Assembly (NCBI RefSeq): GCF_000276665.1
Contig: NW_004955417.1
Location: 26,128,534 to 26,192,533 of the forward strand
Direction: 5' to 3'
Origin: Chinchilla lanigera
Lineage: Eukaryota > Chordata > Mammalia > Rodentia > Chinchillidae
DNA: 64,000 bases
A program made the position numbers and the translations under genes. Numbering within the stretch: position 1 is the first letter of the stretch; each line of letters starts with the position of its first letter. A model generated the notes under the pieces. It searched no databases. It was given only the letters and a program-made list of their open reading frames with translations, and was not told where the DNA came from. This document shows positions 34,263 through 45,394 of the stretch, piece after piece.

Positions 34263-34589
34263 CCAATGTAAAATAAACACAATATAGGACTTCATAAAAA
34301 CCATGTTGAAAGATTCATTGAGGAATTACTAATTTTAAAAGCATCTGGCACAGCACACTGATAGCAGGCCTTTAGAGGGAAAATACTTTCACTTTTAGGG
34401 GAAGCCAAATGATGGAAGGAAGAGTGACCAGGAAATGCAGCCTTCTAAGGCTACGTACAGATAAAAATGGACCTTCAAATGGACATTAAAAAAAAAAACA
34501 GCAGAAGACTCAGAGTCACTTCGGGACATCTGAGATCACTTTGCTCCCACCAATTCACAACTTACCAGTCGTGTCTGCAGGGCATAATG

Positions 34590-35035
34590 ACTGCGTTTGT
34601 TGTGGGGAAGCTCTACTTGCTCATAACACGTCTCAGCTCTTTCCTCATCCCCTTCCCTCCTGCTCCTTCCACCTCTTGGCCCCCTTCCCATTTGCCAAAG
34701 CTCTCTTCCCATTTTTATCTTCAGTTCTTTTTTTCCCATCCCTTTTCCCGCCTTCCCCACACTTCCATCTCTTATCCCCCTCTCCACTTGAAAAAGATTT
34801 CTTTATTTCCTATTATCTACATTTTATTGTGCTCTTTATTTATATTTTGGGTTTCTCACATACACATAAGGGAGACCATGTAATATTCAAGCTTGTGTGT
34901 CTGATCTATTTCACTTAACATGATGGTCTCAAGGTGCACCTATTTTCCTACAGATGACTCAAATTTATCTTTCTTTATGTCAGAGTAGTACCCCGCTGTG
35001 TGTAAATACCACATTTTCTTTAGCCACTTAATGGA
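34590..35035 (-). repeat. L1 3' end, minus strand
   Basis: Reading right to left: GAAAATGTGGTATTTACACA, ACTACTCTGACATAAAGAAA, CACCTTGAGACCATCATGTT, then a purine-rich 3' UTR. It is near-collinear with the plus-strand copy at 57.54-57.96 kb. Confidence 0.8.
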
Positions 35036-35097
35036 GACTACTATGAAGTGGCTCTGAGTGGTATTTAAAATCAACCAATTGGCTTTCTGTGTTTACT

Positions 35098-35518
35098 TGT
35101 GAGTCTGTCCAAGGCCTAGACCCCTTGTCTGGAGAGGGAGAGTGGATTCATAGTAAGTGAATCTCTATAAGTCACTGGTCCCGGCTGAGGCCTGTAGCAG
35201 CCTGTGATGCCCTGATGCCTCAAAGGACAAGACAAGGCCACAACTGAGAACACCAGGCTCCAACCTCAATTAACTAGATAAGGACTGCAGCTGCAGGCAT
35301 CTCACTTCTGCACTGAAGGTTAATCTGGAGATGGGATAGTTCTCCTAAATTAGCATAATTTATTACTTGGAGAAGTCCTTGAGCTGACTCCCAAGGTCCT
35401 GCTCAGTTTCCCCACATTTTCCACTCTAATCCCTTCCTCTTTTTGAAAACCAAATAAATACTGGCTGCCCAGAAAAAAGCTTTGTCTCAGCCCCCAGAGA
35501 ATCTTGACTTCTGCTACA
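35098..35518 (+). repeat. ERV-type LTR inside an L1
   Basis: Starts TGTGAGTCTGTCCAAGGCCT. It carries AAATAAATACTGGC (polyadenylation-type signal) at about 35451-35465, and a U5-like GCTTTGTCTCAGCCCCCAGA follows, ending CTACA. The L1 resumes about 100 bp later. Boundaries and family are uncertain; no target duplication was found. No retroviral gene is present. Confidence 0.5.
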
Positions 35519-35624
35519 GGGGGAGTCCTAAATCATACCACTTGTCTGTTTTATTTAAGCCTTCACCATCCACTCATGTGGGAGGTTGCGGGCCTGATCA
35601 GTCTGTGATACCCACACATTTGCT

Positions 35625-35715
35625 GACGGCCATATGGGCTGTTTCCAAGATTTAGCCATGGTGAGCTGTGCTGCTGCTCACCACAGGTGTGCATGGGTCA
35701 TGGTAATACCCACTT
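35625..35715 (-). repeat. continuation of the interrupted L1
   Basis: GGGCTGTTTCCAAGATTTAG then GAGCTGTGCTGCTGCTCACC continues the antisense L1 ORF2 3' region that breaks off near 35035. Confidence 0.65.
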
Positions 35716-35989
35716 CTGGCTTTCATTCTCCTTCTATGTGTCACTTGGCCTAATTTCCACACTTGGCACATTGCTCCTTCACACACCCTTCCCTCCAGGG
35801 TACCAAGCTCCCCTGGCTTTCATATTACCTCACTGATCCCAAATTTCTCTGCTCAGTTCAAAGCAAAAGATCCTCACTGGAGATCCTTCATGTCACCACT
35901 TGGGTGGGTCAAATAAATATTCAGTGTTCACACCACACATTCAGCTTTTGATCTTCCTATCCCAAATTTGCCCCTTCTCCATTAAAATC

Positions 35990-37025
35990 CCATTTCAAAA
36001 TTGCTAGCTCATCCTTCTAGCAGCTCAGGCCCCGAATCCTTGGAGTCATTTTGACCCCTTTCTTCTTCTCTGACTCCACATCAACTCTGTCAGCAAATCT
36101 TGCCAGCTACTCTGTCAAATGATACGCGGAGTTCCTTTCTCTCGCCTCCTCCACTGCTAGGATTCTAGCCCGGCCACTGCAGCTTTTTGTAAGCGCATTT
36201 CAATTCCCTTCTTGCTCTTCTCCCTGCTTCTTGCCTTTTCCTGCTAGAGTTGGTTTAAAAGAAGAATTCAGAGTGACGTGGTCGTGGCCACATCCACATT
36301 ATCACTCTGTACCCCTCCAGTGACTTCCTCCTAACTCAGAGGAAAAGCCAAGTGAGGAAAACAACTCCAAGTCCCCATGTGACCTCCCTCCCGACGGGAC
36401 ACCCACCGTCTGTCTTCCTGTCTCTGTGCTGCCTGCAGTGGCTTCGCTGGCTGCCTCCTGCTTCTTCGTCATTGTGCCAGGCACAGCCTACCCTCTCAGG
36501 ACCTCCGCACTCGCTAAATTTCCCAACTTTGGAAATGATTGCATTGGCTCACACCATGTGCCTTTACTCAGATGGAGCCTTCCAAGAGCCCTTCCTGGCC
36601 TCCCCTTCCTGGCCCCCTGTGGAGCCACCAGCTTTCCCCTCCTCTCCTGAGTTCCAGTTCTTCTTTCTTGTTTTCTTTTTTGTGTGTGTGTGCTTTTTTT
36701 TTTTTTTTTGGTTTTTTTCTGGTACCGGGAATCAAACTCACGACCTTGCGCTTGCCAGGCAGGTGCTGTGCGGCTGAGCTAAATCCCCAACCCCCTTTCT
36801 TGTTTTCTTCATAATGATTACCATCCTCAAAAATTCTACCTCAGCCTCCTTCCCTTCCTTTGTCTTTCCCCGACACCCCTCCCTCCTAAATTTTCAGGGT
36901 ATCTTCTGTGGGAAATAAGCTTCATGATGGCAAGGCCACTTTTTGTTGTTGCTTTTTCTTCACACCCCAAGGTCCTGAAGTCCTGTCTGGCGTGCAGTAG
37001 TCACTTAATAAATACTGGTTGAGTA
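35990..37025 (+). repeat. long L2 LINE relic, split by an ID
   Basis: Nearly 1 kb of L2 3' sequence: TTGGAGTCATTTTGACCCCT, CATCAACTCTGTCAGCAAAT, CCTCCAGTGACTTCCTCC, ACCATGTGCCTTTACTCAG and the 3' end GAAATAAGCTTCATGATGGC to AATAAATACTGGTTGAGTAA. An ID at 36678-36794 interrupts it. Confidence 0.75.
36678..36794 (-). repeat. young ID SINE with (GT)n in its tail, minus strand
   Basis: TTTGTGTGTGTGTGC, poly-T, GGTACCGGGAATCAAACTCA, GCTTGCCAGGCAGGTGC and AAATCCCCAACCC. A perfect 15-bp duplication CTTTCTTGTTTTCTT lies at 36663-36677 and 36795-36809. Confidence 0.95.
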
Positions 37026-37259
37026 AACAAACAAATCAAACAGAAATGAAAATTAAAAGAAGTTTAGAAAAATTTAACAACACAATTAGCAAGGTGGGTC
37101 ACAGTCTGTAATTTCCAAGGGTACACATTTTTGGTGAAAATACATTGATTACTTGGTAGAGCCATGCTTGCATCAGTCTCTAACCCATGCTTCATTTCAC
37201 CAAAACCAAAGTGTCAGTATTAATTTTCAGTACCAACTTCTTTCTGTAACCACAGAACA

Positions 37260-37572
37260 CAACAAACAACAAAAGAAAAATGGAAAAGTTACCAGATGGA
37301 AAGCTCAAGCAAAAAATTAAATGCCTTGATCACTCATTAATAAAGCTATAGCAGTCATTATGGACTTCAGAAAACTTTTATAACTGACATGCATGAACTT
37401 TTGAGATATTAAAAATCTGAAATAGTACTACCAGGAGTAAAATAGTAGAAACAGGGAAATTTGTATCATGAAGGGAATTAAAAACCCCAACAGCTAAAAC
37501 ACAAAACAAGCAGAAGGAAAGAAAGAAATTTATCCACAGAAATGAATGAAATAGAAACAACAAAATAGTAAT
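37260..37572 (+). repeat. L1M fragment
   Basis: AGAAAGAAATTTATCCACAG then AAATGAATGAAATAGAAACA resembles the ORF2 portion of old L1 elements. Diverged. Confidence 0.4.
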
Positions 37573-37940
37573 GACTTAACTCTAGTTTGGACCTGAAGCA
37601 TCCACACAGGCCCGTGTGGTCCAGGCTTTCCTCCTAGGCGGCACAATGTGAGAGTGGAAGAGCCTCAGGCAGGTGGGCTGGGGTGGAAGAGCCCCGGGTA
37701 GCTGGGGTACCCGGGCTGTGATATCAGTCTCTTCCTCCTCGTCTTTTGTCCTACAGCCTGCATGAAAGTACTCTGCTGCATATTTCCAGCAAGATGTGCT
37801 GCTCCAAGGCCAAAGTAAGAAAACCGGCCAGTCATGACCAAAACCTCTAAAGCTGGGAGCCAGAAGTCTGTATTAGAAGGAAAAATAAATATAGAAATGT
37901 ATATGACTAAAATGTGTATGTAACTACACAATGCAGATAT
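37573..37940. other. no recognised feature
   Basis: A GC-richer passage (37.6-37.75 kb) without CpG clustering or exon support. Confidence 0.35.
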
Positions 37941-38054
37941 TTTATTTATTTGTTTGTTTGTTTTGTTTTGTTTTGTTTTTGTTACTGGGAATTGAACTCA
38001 GGACCTTGAGCTTGCCAGGCAGGCTCTGTGCCACTGAGCTATACGCTCACTCCA
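37941..38054 (-). repeat. ID SINE, minus strand
   Basis: A (TTTG)/(TTTTG)n-rich tail complement, GTTACTGGGAATTGAACTCA, GAGCTTGCCAGGCAGGC and ACTGAGCTATACGCTCACTC. No clean duplication. Confidence 0.88.
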
Positions 38055-40574
38055 AGAGATTTTAAAAACTACATAACAATTATTCTTATGCAAGTGCATT
38101 TTCTTTAATTGGAGGAAATGGAGACTTTTTAAAAGAATAGTCAAATTCTTTTTGTCCAAGACATCAATTTCATTAAAAATATTGTGATATGGTAAGTTTC
38201 TTAAAAAAAGATAGTTTTCTTTTTCTAATCATCTTTGGCAAAATGGTAAAATGATACATCAATTTCTTAAAATCTATTTAACTACAATCTCAAATCAAAT
38301 TTCTATAGGCAAAAAGGGACTTACGGGCTTTAAAACTTAAAACCTAGGAGTATTCCTAGATTCAGGAAGGCTAGACTCAGTAGTACAAATGATATCATCA
38401 GAAAAAGTCTAATTCTCTAGCCATCTTGGCTCTGCCTTCCCCAGTTCTGGACTCGTTTACAGGGAATCAATTCTAATGTGGTGGTTAAAGTGGTCACCAG
38501 TCTCAGACTAGAGATTGCTATCACAGAGAACAAAGGCCTCCATTTCTTCTTTGAGTCTCCACAGAAATCCTGAGGGTCAAGACTCACTGACCTACTGACA
38601 TCATGCACCCATTTCTCAATAGATCCCTTTGATCCAAAGATGGATTTGTGTCTCTCCAGCTCAGAGGGGCTGAACTCATCCTTCCCACTCCATATGGACC
38701 AAGAGTTGGGGGAACATGTGACTGTCTAGAAGAAAGAAATGCTGAGAGGCAAACAACAACGACAATCTATCTCCAATACAGCAACAATGCATTAGTAAAA
38801 TGATTTAGATGTCATTGGAATATTAGTTACCTACTTTAACTCTACTCAAGGAAACCAGGGTCATAGCAGTGTCCACTCGAATGAAGGTGAACTACTGATC
38901 TAACTTGGATTTGCTTTTGTGCATAGTTGTGGTTTGTCCCCACCCTCATCCCATATTTCCAAGGATGATGTGTGCTCAGTTGAGCCACTACGAGCTGTAC
39001 TCCCAGCATGCACCTGGGCTGGGATCCTATAAGAAAACAAAAATGTCCTGGAACTGAGTGGGGTCCAGGAAGAGGGAGGCAACTTTTCCTTCAGCCCTAT
39101 AGCTGGTCTTTAGAGAGAAAATAGAAATGAAAAGAATGGGGAAAATTGCAATTAAACCAGGAAAAGCTTTGCTGTTATCTACGTGTCTCACGAGCTACAT
39201 AATTGAGGGCCATAAGGAACTGGGTAAAAATTAGAGGCAGGGTGACTAAAACATCATGTGCTGAGGTAATGTCATTAAGGTATTTGATAAACTGTTAGTT
39301 GCTATGTGAATGTGAGGAATTCATTCTACCTGGGGTTTTTGTTTCTTGTTTTTCATAGATGTAGCTGAGCAAACTATGTCCCATAGAACATTCTGTGACA
39401 TTGATTGTGGAAACATTTTCTCACAGTCTATTCCCTACTTCTGTGAGAAAATGTCTATTTCTTTTCTGTGAGAAATGTTTGTTGTGGGGAGAAAGTATTT
39501 TCATAATCACATATACTTGGTAAATCCAACATGTCTGTACTCAGTTCTTACTCAGCTACTACTGGTTATACATAAGGAAATCTTCAAATTTCATTCAGTG
39601 CAGTGCCGGTGGCCCATGGGAGGCCCTCACCCACCCCTAGTGGCTTTCTTACCTACTTTCAGGGAACACCGCTGATGTCCGGAAGAGCATCCTGTCTCTC
39701 CACATACACTTTCTCCCTCCTAGAAGGGACCAAAGTGGAAATTGGTAACTGACTTACAAAGCCATTTTTTTAAACTTTTCCAGTGCTTTTGTTTCTCCTG
39801 TCTCTTCTCCTCGCCCCCATCTACTGCCCCTGCTATGCTAGTAACCCTGGAAATGCTGCCTGCTGTCACATGCAAGTCTCACGTGAAACTTATAGCAAAG
39901 CAACTGGGGCTGTCTCCTCAGTGCCTGTGGGGAGGGGAGGATGGAAGGCAGAACTTGCCTGGCAGCCCTAATGAAGGAGCACCATTTGTGCTCTTCCCTT
40001 TGGTTGGAAACAAAAGACAGACTCCGGGTTGTGAGGGCAAGTCCAACCCTCTCTCTCTACTTCTCGAAACTTCTACCGAGCTGTACACAAACACGGAATG
40101 CTGCTGAGTTTTTCATTGACCCCAAGTGTCATTGCCTTAAATTATCATTCCCAAAGGTACTGGAATACTAAAGAATGCTTATTTGATAACAGACCCAATC
40201 ATGGTAGAAAGTATGAGTAATATTAACCTATGCATGTTGATGTATATTAGTCGAGAAAAGTATCCCTGACAGCTAATATGTCAGGTAGATCAGGTCCTAG
40301 AAGATGAAATGGAGACAAAATTTTAAGTTTGGCATAGAACAGGCCTGAGGTTATCGATTTTAGACAACTGAAAGAATAGTATGGTCCCGTATTTGCCCTG
40401 AGTGGCTGACACTGAGGTCTGCCTGGCTTACTTCAAGGAATTCAATAGTTATTGACTACGGGGGGGGAAAGAAGGGGAGGGAGGGAGAGGGGAAGAAAGG
40501 ATGGGAAAGCAGATGTAATTACAAGGCTGCGCAACCTTGCAGCATGACGCTGAGTCCATATTAGCCTTTATATG
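38055..40574. other. no confidently recognised feature
   Basis: AT-rich intron-like DNA (38.1-38.4 kb), then ordinary DNA. No repeat in the 38.4-40.5 kb span that I can name. A purine-rich run (GGGGGGGAAAGAAGGGG-like) lies at about 40460-40510. A 121-codon plus frame at 39742-40107 has no recognised domain. Confidence 0.35.
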
Positions 40575-40690
40575 CAGGTCCGATGACATCTTGAAGTCTT
40601 ACTTTCTTCATCTGTAAAATGAGAGTCACGGTACCTTTTCTAGTTACTTTGCAGGGTTGTTTCAAGGTTAAACAGAAAAAGACAGCCCAG
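40575..40690 (-). repeat. MIR relic, minus strand
   Basis: TTCTTCATCTGTAAAATGAG then GCAGGGTTGTTTCAAGGTTA: antisense MIR. Confidence 0.7.
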
Positions 40691-41518
40691 TAAGGGGTTT
40701 GCTGTGAGTTAAAAACAACCCAGAGGACATTATAAAGGCTCCAGCCTGGTAACACACACCTCCATATCTAACTGGACCATGTGGTGTGGTGGCCGTGTGT
40801 CCACACTGCATGTGTGTGGGTAGGAAGGGATGTGCCCGGTGGACCACCTGCTTGGCAGGTTGGCAGATGGACCACATAAAGCACAGGAAAAAAAAAAAAA
40901 AACCTTAAAAATGTAATTCTAAAAATAGCATGAGTAAATTAGTTTCATGTATTAAATAGAAGCTACTTTCAGATCTGATCAGGAGTGATGGTAATGCTGG
41001 CTCTGGATAGTTATTTAGGACTGAGTTCAATTCCTGCCCTTGGCCTTGGTGCTTGATGCCAGCCTTTCCTTTTTCCTCTTCTCAGTTGCTGCATTCCTGA
41101 CTTGATGGTCTGGGGAAACCAGGAAATCACAGAAAAACCACATGTGAGACATGGACAGGGCCCCCAAACAGCCTCCTCTCCCCCAGCACCATGGAATGAA
41201 CATTTCAAGGTACACATGAGTTAGGACCTGGGCTTTTACCTGGAAACACAAGTGTGATTGTGGTTGTCAGGCAAACACAGGGCCAAATGCCTTGGTGACT
41301 TCAGTCAAAGCTACTTGCGAGGTTAATGTCCGTCTGCAGTGACCAATTATGGTGACCCGAGGGTCACCTGTGACACCCTGAAGGGAAGACAAGAGGTGAC
41401 TCAGACAACCTGCTTCCTGATATCTCTTCCAGAATATACACTCTTCTATAATAAAGAAGTTACTGAGTTACAAATTCTTGTTGATAGTTTTTCAGGCTTT
41501 TTATTTTCTTTTTTGTTC

Positions 41519-41520
<2 letters not shown>
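40691..41520. other. no recognised feature
   Basis: Ordinary DNA with a poly-A run at about 40889-40902. Confidence 0.35.

Positions 41521-41562
<42 letters not shown>
41521..41562 (+). repeat. (GT)n microsatellite
   Basis: About 20 uninterrupted GT units. No recognised SINE adjoins it. Confidence 0.97.
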
Positions 41563-41565
<3 letters not shown>

Positions 41566-42114
41566 AAAATACCTAGGTCTACAGAGAAGGTCAGTTCCTG
41601 GAAATCCTTGTATGAGTTTCAGGTAAACTTTATTGATCTGAGTTTATCATTCTGAAATTGCCTGGCTCTAGACAAGAGAAATTTTTTTGACAGTGGAAAG
41701 CATACATCTCTTGATGAAGCCGTCAAAACCATGGACAGGTTGATCCGTAGCTAGTACTTCATGATTGCTCTGACGGTTCTGGAGTTTGTATCAAGAGATG
41801 AGGCATTCATCTTTGCAGATGGTTTCTACCACTGAGGTTGGGGGCTGCACAGTATTGAAGGTTTATGATATTTTACAAACCAGTGTGATCAGTTTGCTTC
41901 AAGAGTTTTACAGGCATTTCCCCCAGCTCAGTTGAATCCAGGTCTGTTTGGTAGAAGACAGACTGCCAAGTTAGTGGAAGTGACTTGAAACCCTCTGTCT
42001 CCTGGTCATGGACAGTTGGGCCAGTACTTCTTAACCTTTGGTGGCCCTGGTACTGCCAATGCTAAGGAATTGTGCTGCGGACCTGGGAGGATGCTGGGGT
42101 GAGCAAATGATCTG
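41563..42114. other. no recognised feature
   Basis: The 41.68-42.05 kb stretch reads like transcript-derived sequence but has no open frame or recognised parent, so I leave it unassigned. Confidence 0.3.
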
Positions 42115-42463
42115 ATCTGCTACAGTCTGAATCCTGTCTGCCCTAGACCCGTATGTTGACATCTTATCTCCCAAAGTAATGGTGGTTGGAGGGGGCCTTT
42201 GAGGAGCCCTTGGGTTTTGGGAAGATCACGAGGATGAGACTCTGTGATGGGACCAGTGTCCTCAAAAGAAGAGCAGGAAAGACCAGAGCTGTCTTGCTTT
42301 CTGTCTTGACCCCACATGAGGACATGTAAGGGGCTAGATTTCTACAGGCTGAACGAGGACTCTCACAGGCTCTGAGTGAACTAGCACTTTGCCCTTGGAC
42401 TGTCCACAGCACCCTTTCTATCTCTCTTTATCCACCACTGGACTTCCTGGTCTCCAACTGTGA
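42115..42463 (+). repeat. MaLR/MLT-type LTR relic
   Basis: CTACAGTCTGAATCCTGTCT, TATGTTGACATCTTATCTCC, GGTGGTTGGAGGGGGCCTTT, GGGACCAGTGTCCTCAAAAG, CATGAGGACATGTAAGG and GACTTCCTGGTCTCCAACTG in order. Confidence 0.78.
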
Positions 42464-42466
42464 GAC

Positions 42467-42586
42467 TCTTTTTTTGTGAGACAGAGTCTCACTATGTAGA
42501 CCAGGTTGGCCCTGAACTCATGGTGATCCTCCTGCCTCAGCCTTTGGAGTGCTGGGATGAAAAGGGGTGTGGGCCACCGTGTTCAG
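42467..42586 (-). repeat. B1 SINE, minus strand, inserted in the MaLR 3' end
   Basis: GTGAGACAGAGTCTCACTAT, AGACCAGGTTGGCCCTGAAC and CCTCCTGCCTCAGCC in antisense order. A short duplication CCAACTG lies at 42454-42460 and 42587-42593. Confidence 0.85.
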
Positions 42587-42974
42587 CCAACTGAGAAATC
42601 AATATCTGCTTTTCTAAAAAAGTGTTTAAATCAGCTGCATCCAACAGCTGATTTCGATACCATTTTATGTGCATATTTACAAACATTCTACACAGATGTT
42701 TTACACAGGCTGAGCTACTGTAAATATGCAAGGCACACTTTATACCAAGGCTGCTGCTTGACCCTAGAGATTGAAATCCAATGGAGATGATGATCTGCGA
42801 ATATCTGCTTTTGAACTACTTAACCTGGGGTACTCTGTTAGACAGTGTAGCCTGATTAAGCCACCATCGTGGTGCCTGCTAGATTGCTTATTAGTAAATA
42901 TCCCTGAAGAAGAGTCTATTTAAAATCTTTCTACTTGAAACATTTACAACATAAACTACTAACACTTTTTGTGT
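42587..42974. other. no recognised feature
   Basis: Ordinary intron-like DNA. Confidence 0.35.
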
Positions 42975-43115
42975 TTTAAGGTCTCAAGGCATGTATTAAA
43001 ATTACCTATTTTAAAGATAAGAAAACTGAGGCTGAGTTACTAAAATGAAGCTTTCAAAGGTCACACTGAAAGTCACAGCAGAGTGGGAAGCCTGTCCTAA
43101 CTTAACACTATCTCC
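42975..43115 (+). repeat. MIR
   Basis: AGATAAGAAAACTGAGGCTG then AAAGGTCACACTGAAAGTCA: MIR core and tail. Confidence 0.7.
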
Positions 43116-43200
43116 TTGCCTACGATAGGCCTGGACTTTCGGTAAGTCTTAATGTTTTTCTTGAATAGATGACTGAACTAAGTGCACAAAAGCACAAATT

Positions 43201-43203
<3 letters not shown>

Positions 43204-43251
<48 letters not shown>

Positions 43252-43425
43252 GGGGATCGAACCATGAGTCCTTGCACTGCGATGCATCCTTGGCCCTTTC
43301 TTTATTTTTTATTTGGAAACAGGAGCTCGCTAAGTTGTCCAGGCTGGACTTGAACTTGTGTTGTCCGGTCCTCAGCCTCCCATAATGCTGGAATTACAGG
43401 CGTGGGCACCTGAGCTCAGCAAAAT
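43204..43425 (-). repeat. B4-type SINE with long (AC)n tail, minus strand
   Basis: About 44 bp of GT abuts GTTACTGGGGATCGAACC (ID part). Then come GAAACAGGAGCTCGCTAAGT and AGCCTCCCATAATGCTGGAA (B1 part). The microsatellite lies at the SINE 3' end. Confidence 0.82.
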
Positions 43426-44215
43426 ACATACATTCTTCACATTTCACACTCACTGTTCTTTTTACTGTGCTAAAGCTACATCTGTGAGCCAGGATCCTGT
43501 TTACCGAAAAAGACAGCAGAATTACTGCAGATGAGCTTGCACCATCCCAGGGGGAACTGAACCACTGAACCCCACCTTTATTTTGCAGAACATTGGAGGA
43601 TTCTTTTTTAAAATGAGGCTGGGGAAGAGTGTCAAATAGCTGATCAGGTCACCTGGAGGAATGAAGCCATGAATTCTTGGGTTTTGAGATCTACAGTCTA
43701 TACCAGTCAAGAAAATGCTGCACCCGGCACCACACATCCAGCTAAGCCAGCACATTCCTGACACCCCCACCCCTCCTCGGGCTTTCTGCGACCTAAGACT
43801 TCCCCTCTTCAAGTGGAAAGGAACCACTGACTCAATCAGAGGATGGCGGTGAGAAATCTTCTTGGATTTTTAAGATTTGAGCACTTAAGAAAAAATGCCC
43901 AGGGAAGATACTTACCTGGCACTTCTACTGGCAAAGAAAATGTAACGGTGAACCACAGATCTCTCCAGCAGAAAGCTTTCCGAAGCACGGCCTGCTAGGC
44001 TGAGAAGCGCGCAGGACGGAATGAGGAGCCCGGACCCCGGCTCTCCCTCTGCTTAGAGTAGCAGGGCTGCCCCGGCCACGGGGCTCAGCCTCTCGGGGCT
44101 GCTTTCTGCTCTTTGAATGTGTTGGTCAAATAAGTAATATCGGAAGTTCCTGGAAGTTTTACAGTTCTGGAGCCATGCTTTCCTGAGAAATGTTTTTGGT
44201 TCACTTTGATGAAAA
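43426..44215. other. unique sequence with a small CpG cluster
   Basis: No repeat recognised. 43975-44110 has several CpGs (GAAGCGCGCAGGACGG, CCCGGACCCCGG) in a GC-rich stretch, unusual for this window. No exon could be supported. Confidence 0.4.
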
Positions 44216-44560
44216 TAAAAGCCCCCTCCTTTATTTATTTATTATTTATTTATTTATTTTTTAAAGGCGCTGGGTGACAATCAGCACTGAAAGAGAAATT
44301 AATTCCATTAGCATTTTAAACATCTCAATGGCAATATTTTCTGAACAATGGCTCCCATTGATGGCATGAGTGGGCCATTGTGCCTTCTGCCAGTGAAACA
44401 GGCAGCACTTTCTTCTTAGCAGCTGTGATCCCTAATTAGAAAGGGGACTGGTCCAAAAATGATAAAAAGGAAATCACATCACAGTCTGAAAATCAGCACG
44501 GAGCTAAAAGGCTGCTGCTGCCCTGGTCGCAGCTCCTTCCTGGAGCCTGTTGCTGAGGAA
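44216..44560. promoter_or_regulatory. candidate conserved regulatory block with paired SOX-like sites
   Basis: After a (TTTA)n run (44231-44263) the sequence is repeat-free. It contains ACAATGG at 44345-44351 and its inverse CCATTGT at 44375-44381 (30 bp apart), CTCAATGG at about 44325, CCATTGAT nearby, and homeodomain-type cores TTAATTCCATTAG and CCTAATTAG. Dense SOX/homeobox motifs without coding potential suggest an enhancer. Conservation and activity cannot be shown here. Confidence 0.42.
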
Positions 44561-44944
44561 TGTGCCCTTCGGAGAGGAAAGAGTCCGGGAGGCTTCCCTG
44601 GGACTGTCGGGTGTTTGCCTGAAAAGGCTCCTTTTGCTCCTTTTCTTGCTAAAACGGGTCAAGAAGGACCTCTTTGACAGAACCAACTCTTCCCCACAGC
44701 AGCCTCCCCTACACTTGCGCTTTACTTAAACAGGCTCTGTGTTCCAGTTCCAAATAACTCTGAAATAGGGCAAAGCAAAAGAGAACATATAGACTGCATA
44801 ATCATGTTCCAAGAGGCAATGCTTCTTTAGAATTCCTGAAACAATGTGGCTGTCGGAGCCGACTGCCCCTTTTATTTTGGAAGTCCCTTGAGCAGAGAGA
44901 TGGCCATGGCTCTTGCTGTCACCCCCATAATCCCTTGCTCACTT
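44561..44944. other. no recognised feature
   Basis: Ordinary unique DNA continuing from the preceding block. Confidence 0.35.
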
Positions 44945-45185
44945 TCACCTTTGGCTAGTCTTTGCCCATTCCAACATGCATGCCCCACCCCTGCCCCCTA
45001 CCCCACACCACACTCAGATTCAGTTGTCATCACAGGATGCTTCTTTGCAGAGCTCCATCACCCAGAGCATCTTCCTGGATTTTGTTTACGATTAGATTTC
45101 AAGTTCCTAGCAGTGACTGGTACGTACCATGTGCAATGGCTGGACGTTGAGTAGCATACATGAAAACCCTCTGGTCAACGTTTTG
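44945..45185 (+). repeat. L2-like relic
   Basis: A C-rich stretch with CATGCATGCCCC, then TTAGATTTCAAGTTCCTAGC and TGGCTGGACGTTGAGTAGCA, where the L2 3' end would have start-of-poly-A phrases. Weak. Confidence 0.4.
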
Positions 45186-45394
45186 TGGATGGATGAATGA
45201 ATTATTAAGAAAGGTGGTCTTTTGAGTTTCTGGTGCTCTTTTCATTTTTGCTGTAGGAGAGCACAGAAGCAAATTGACTGCCAGTTGAGGTAGCCTTTCT
45301 GGAATCACATACTTCTAAAGCATCATCTCCCTGGGGAGTGGAGTCCTAGGGCTGTGCTAGCATTTGCTGGGTGGCCGCTGACACTCTTAGGGGC

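Noticed and set aside
41676..42080. Processed pseudogene
   Set aside because: Transcript-like wording but no open frame, no recognised parent, no poly-A and no duplication.
41339..43385. Cys-Val repeat proteins (frames at 41339-41563 and 43182-43385)
   Set aside because: Translations of (GT)n microsatellites.
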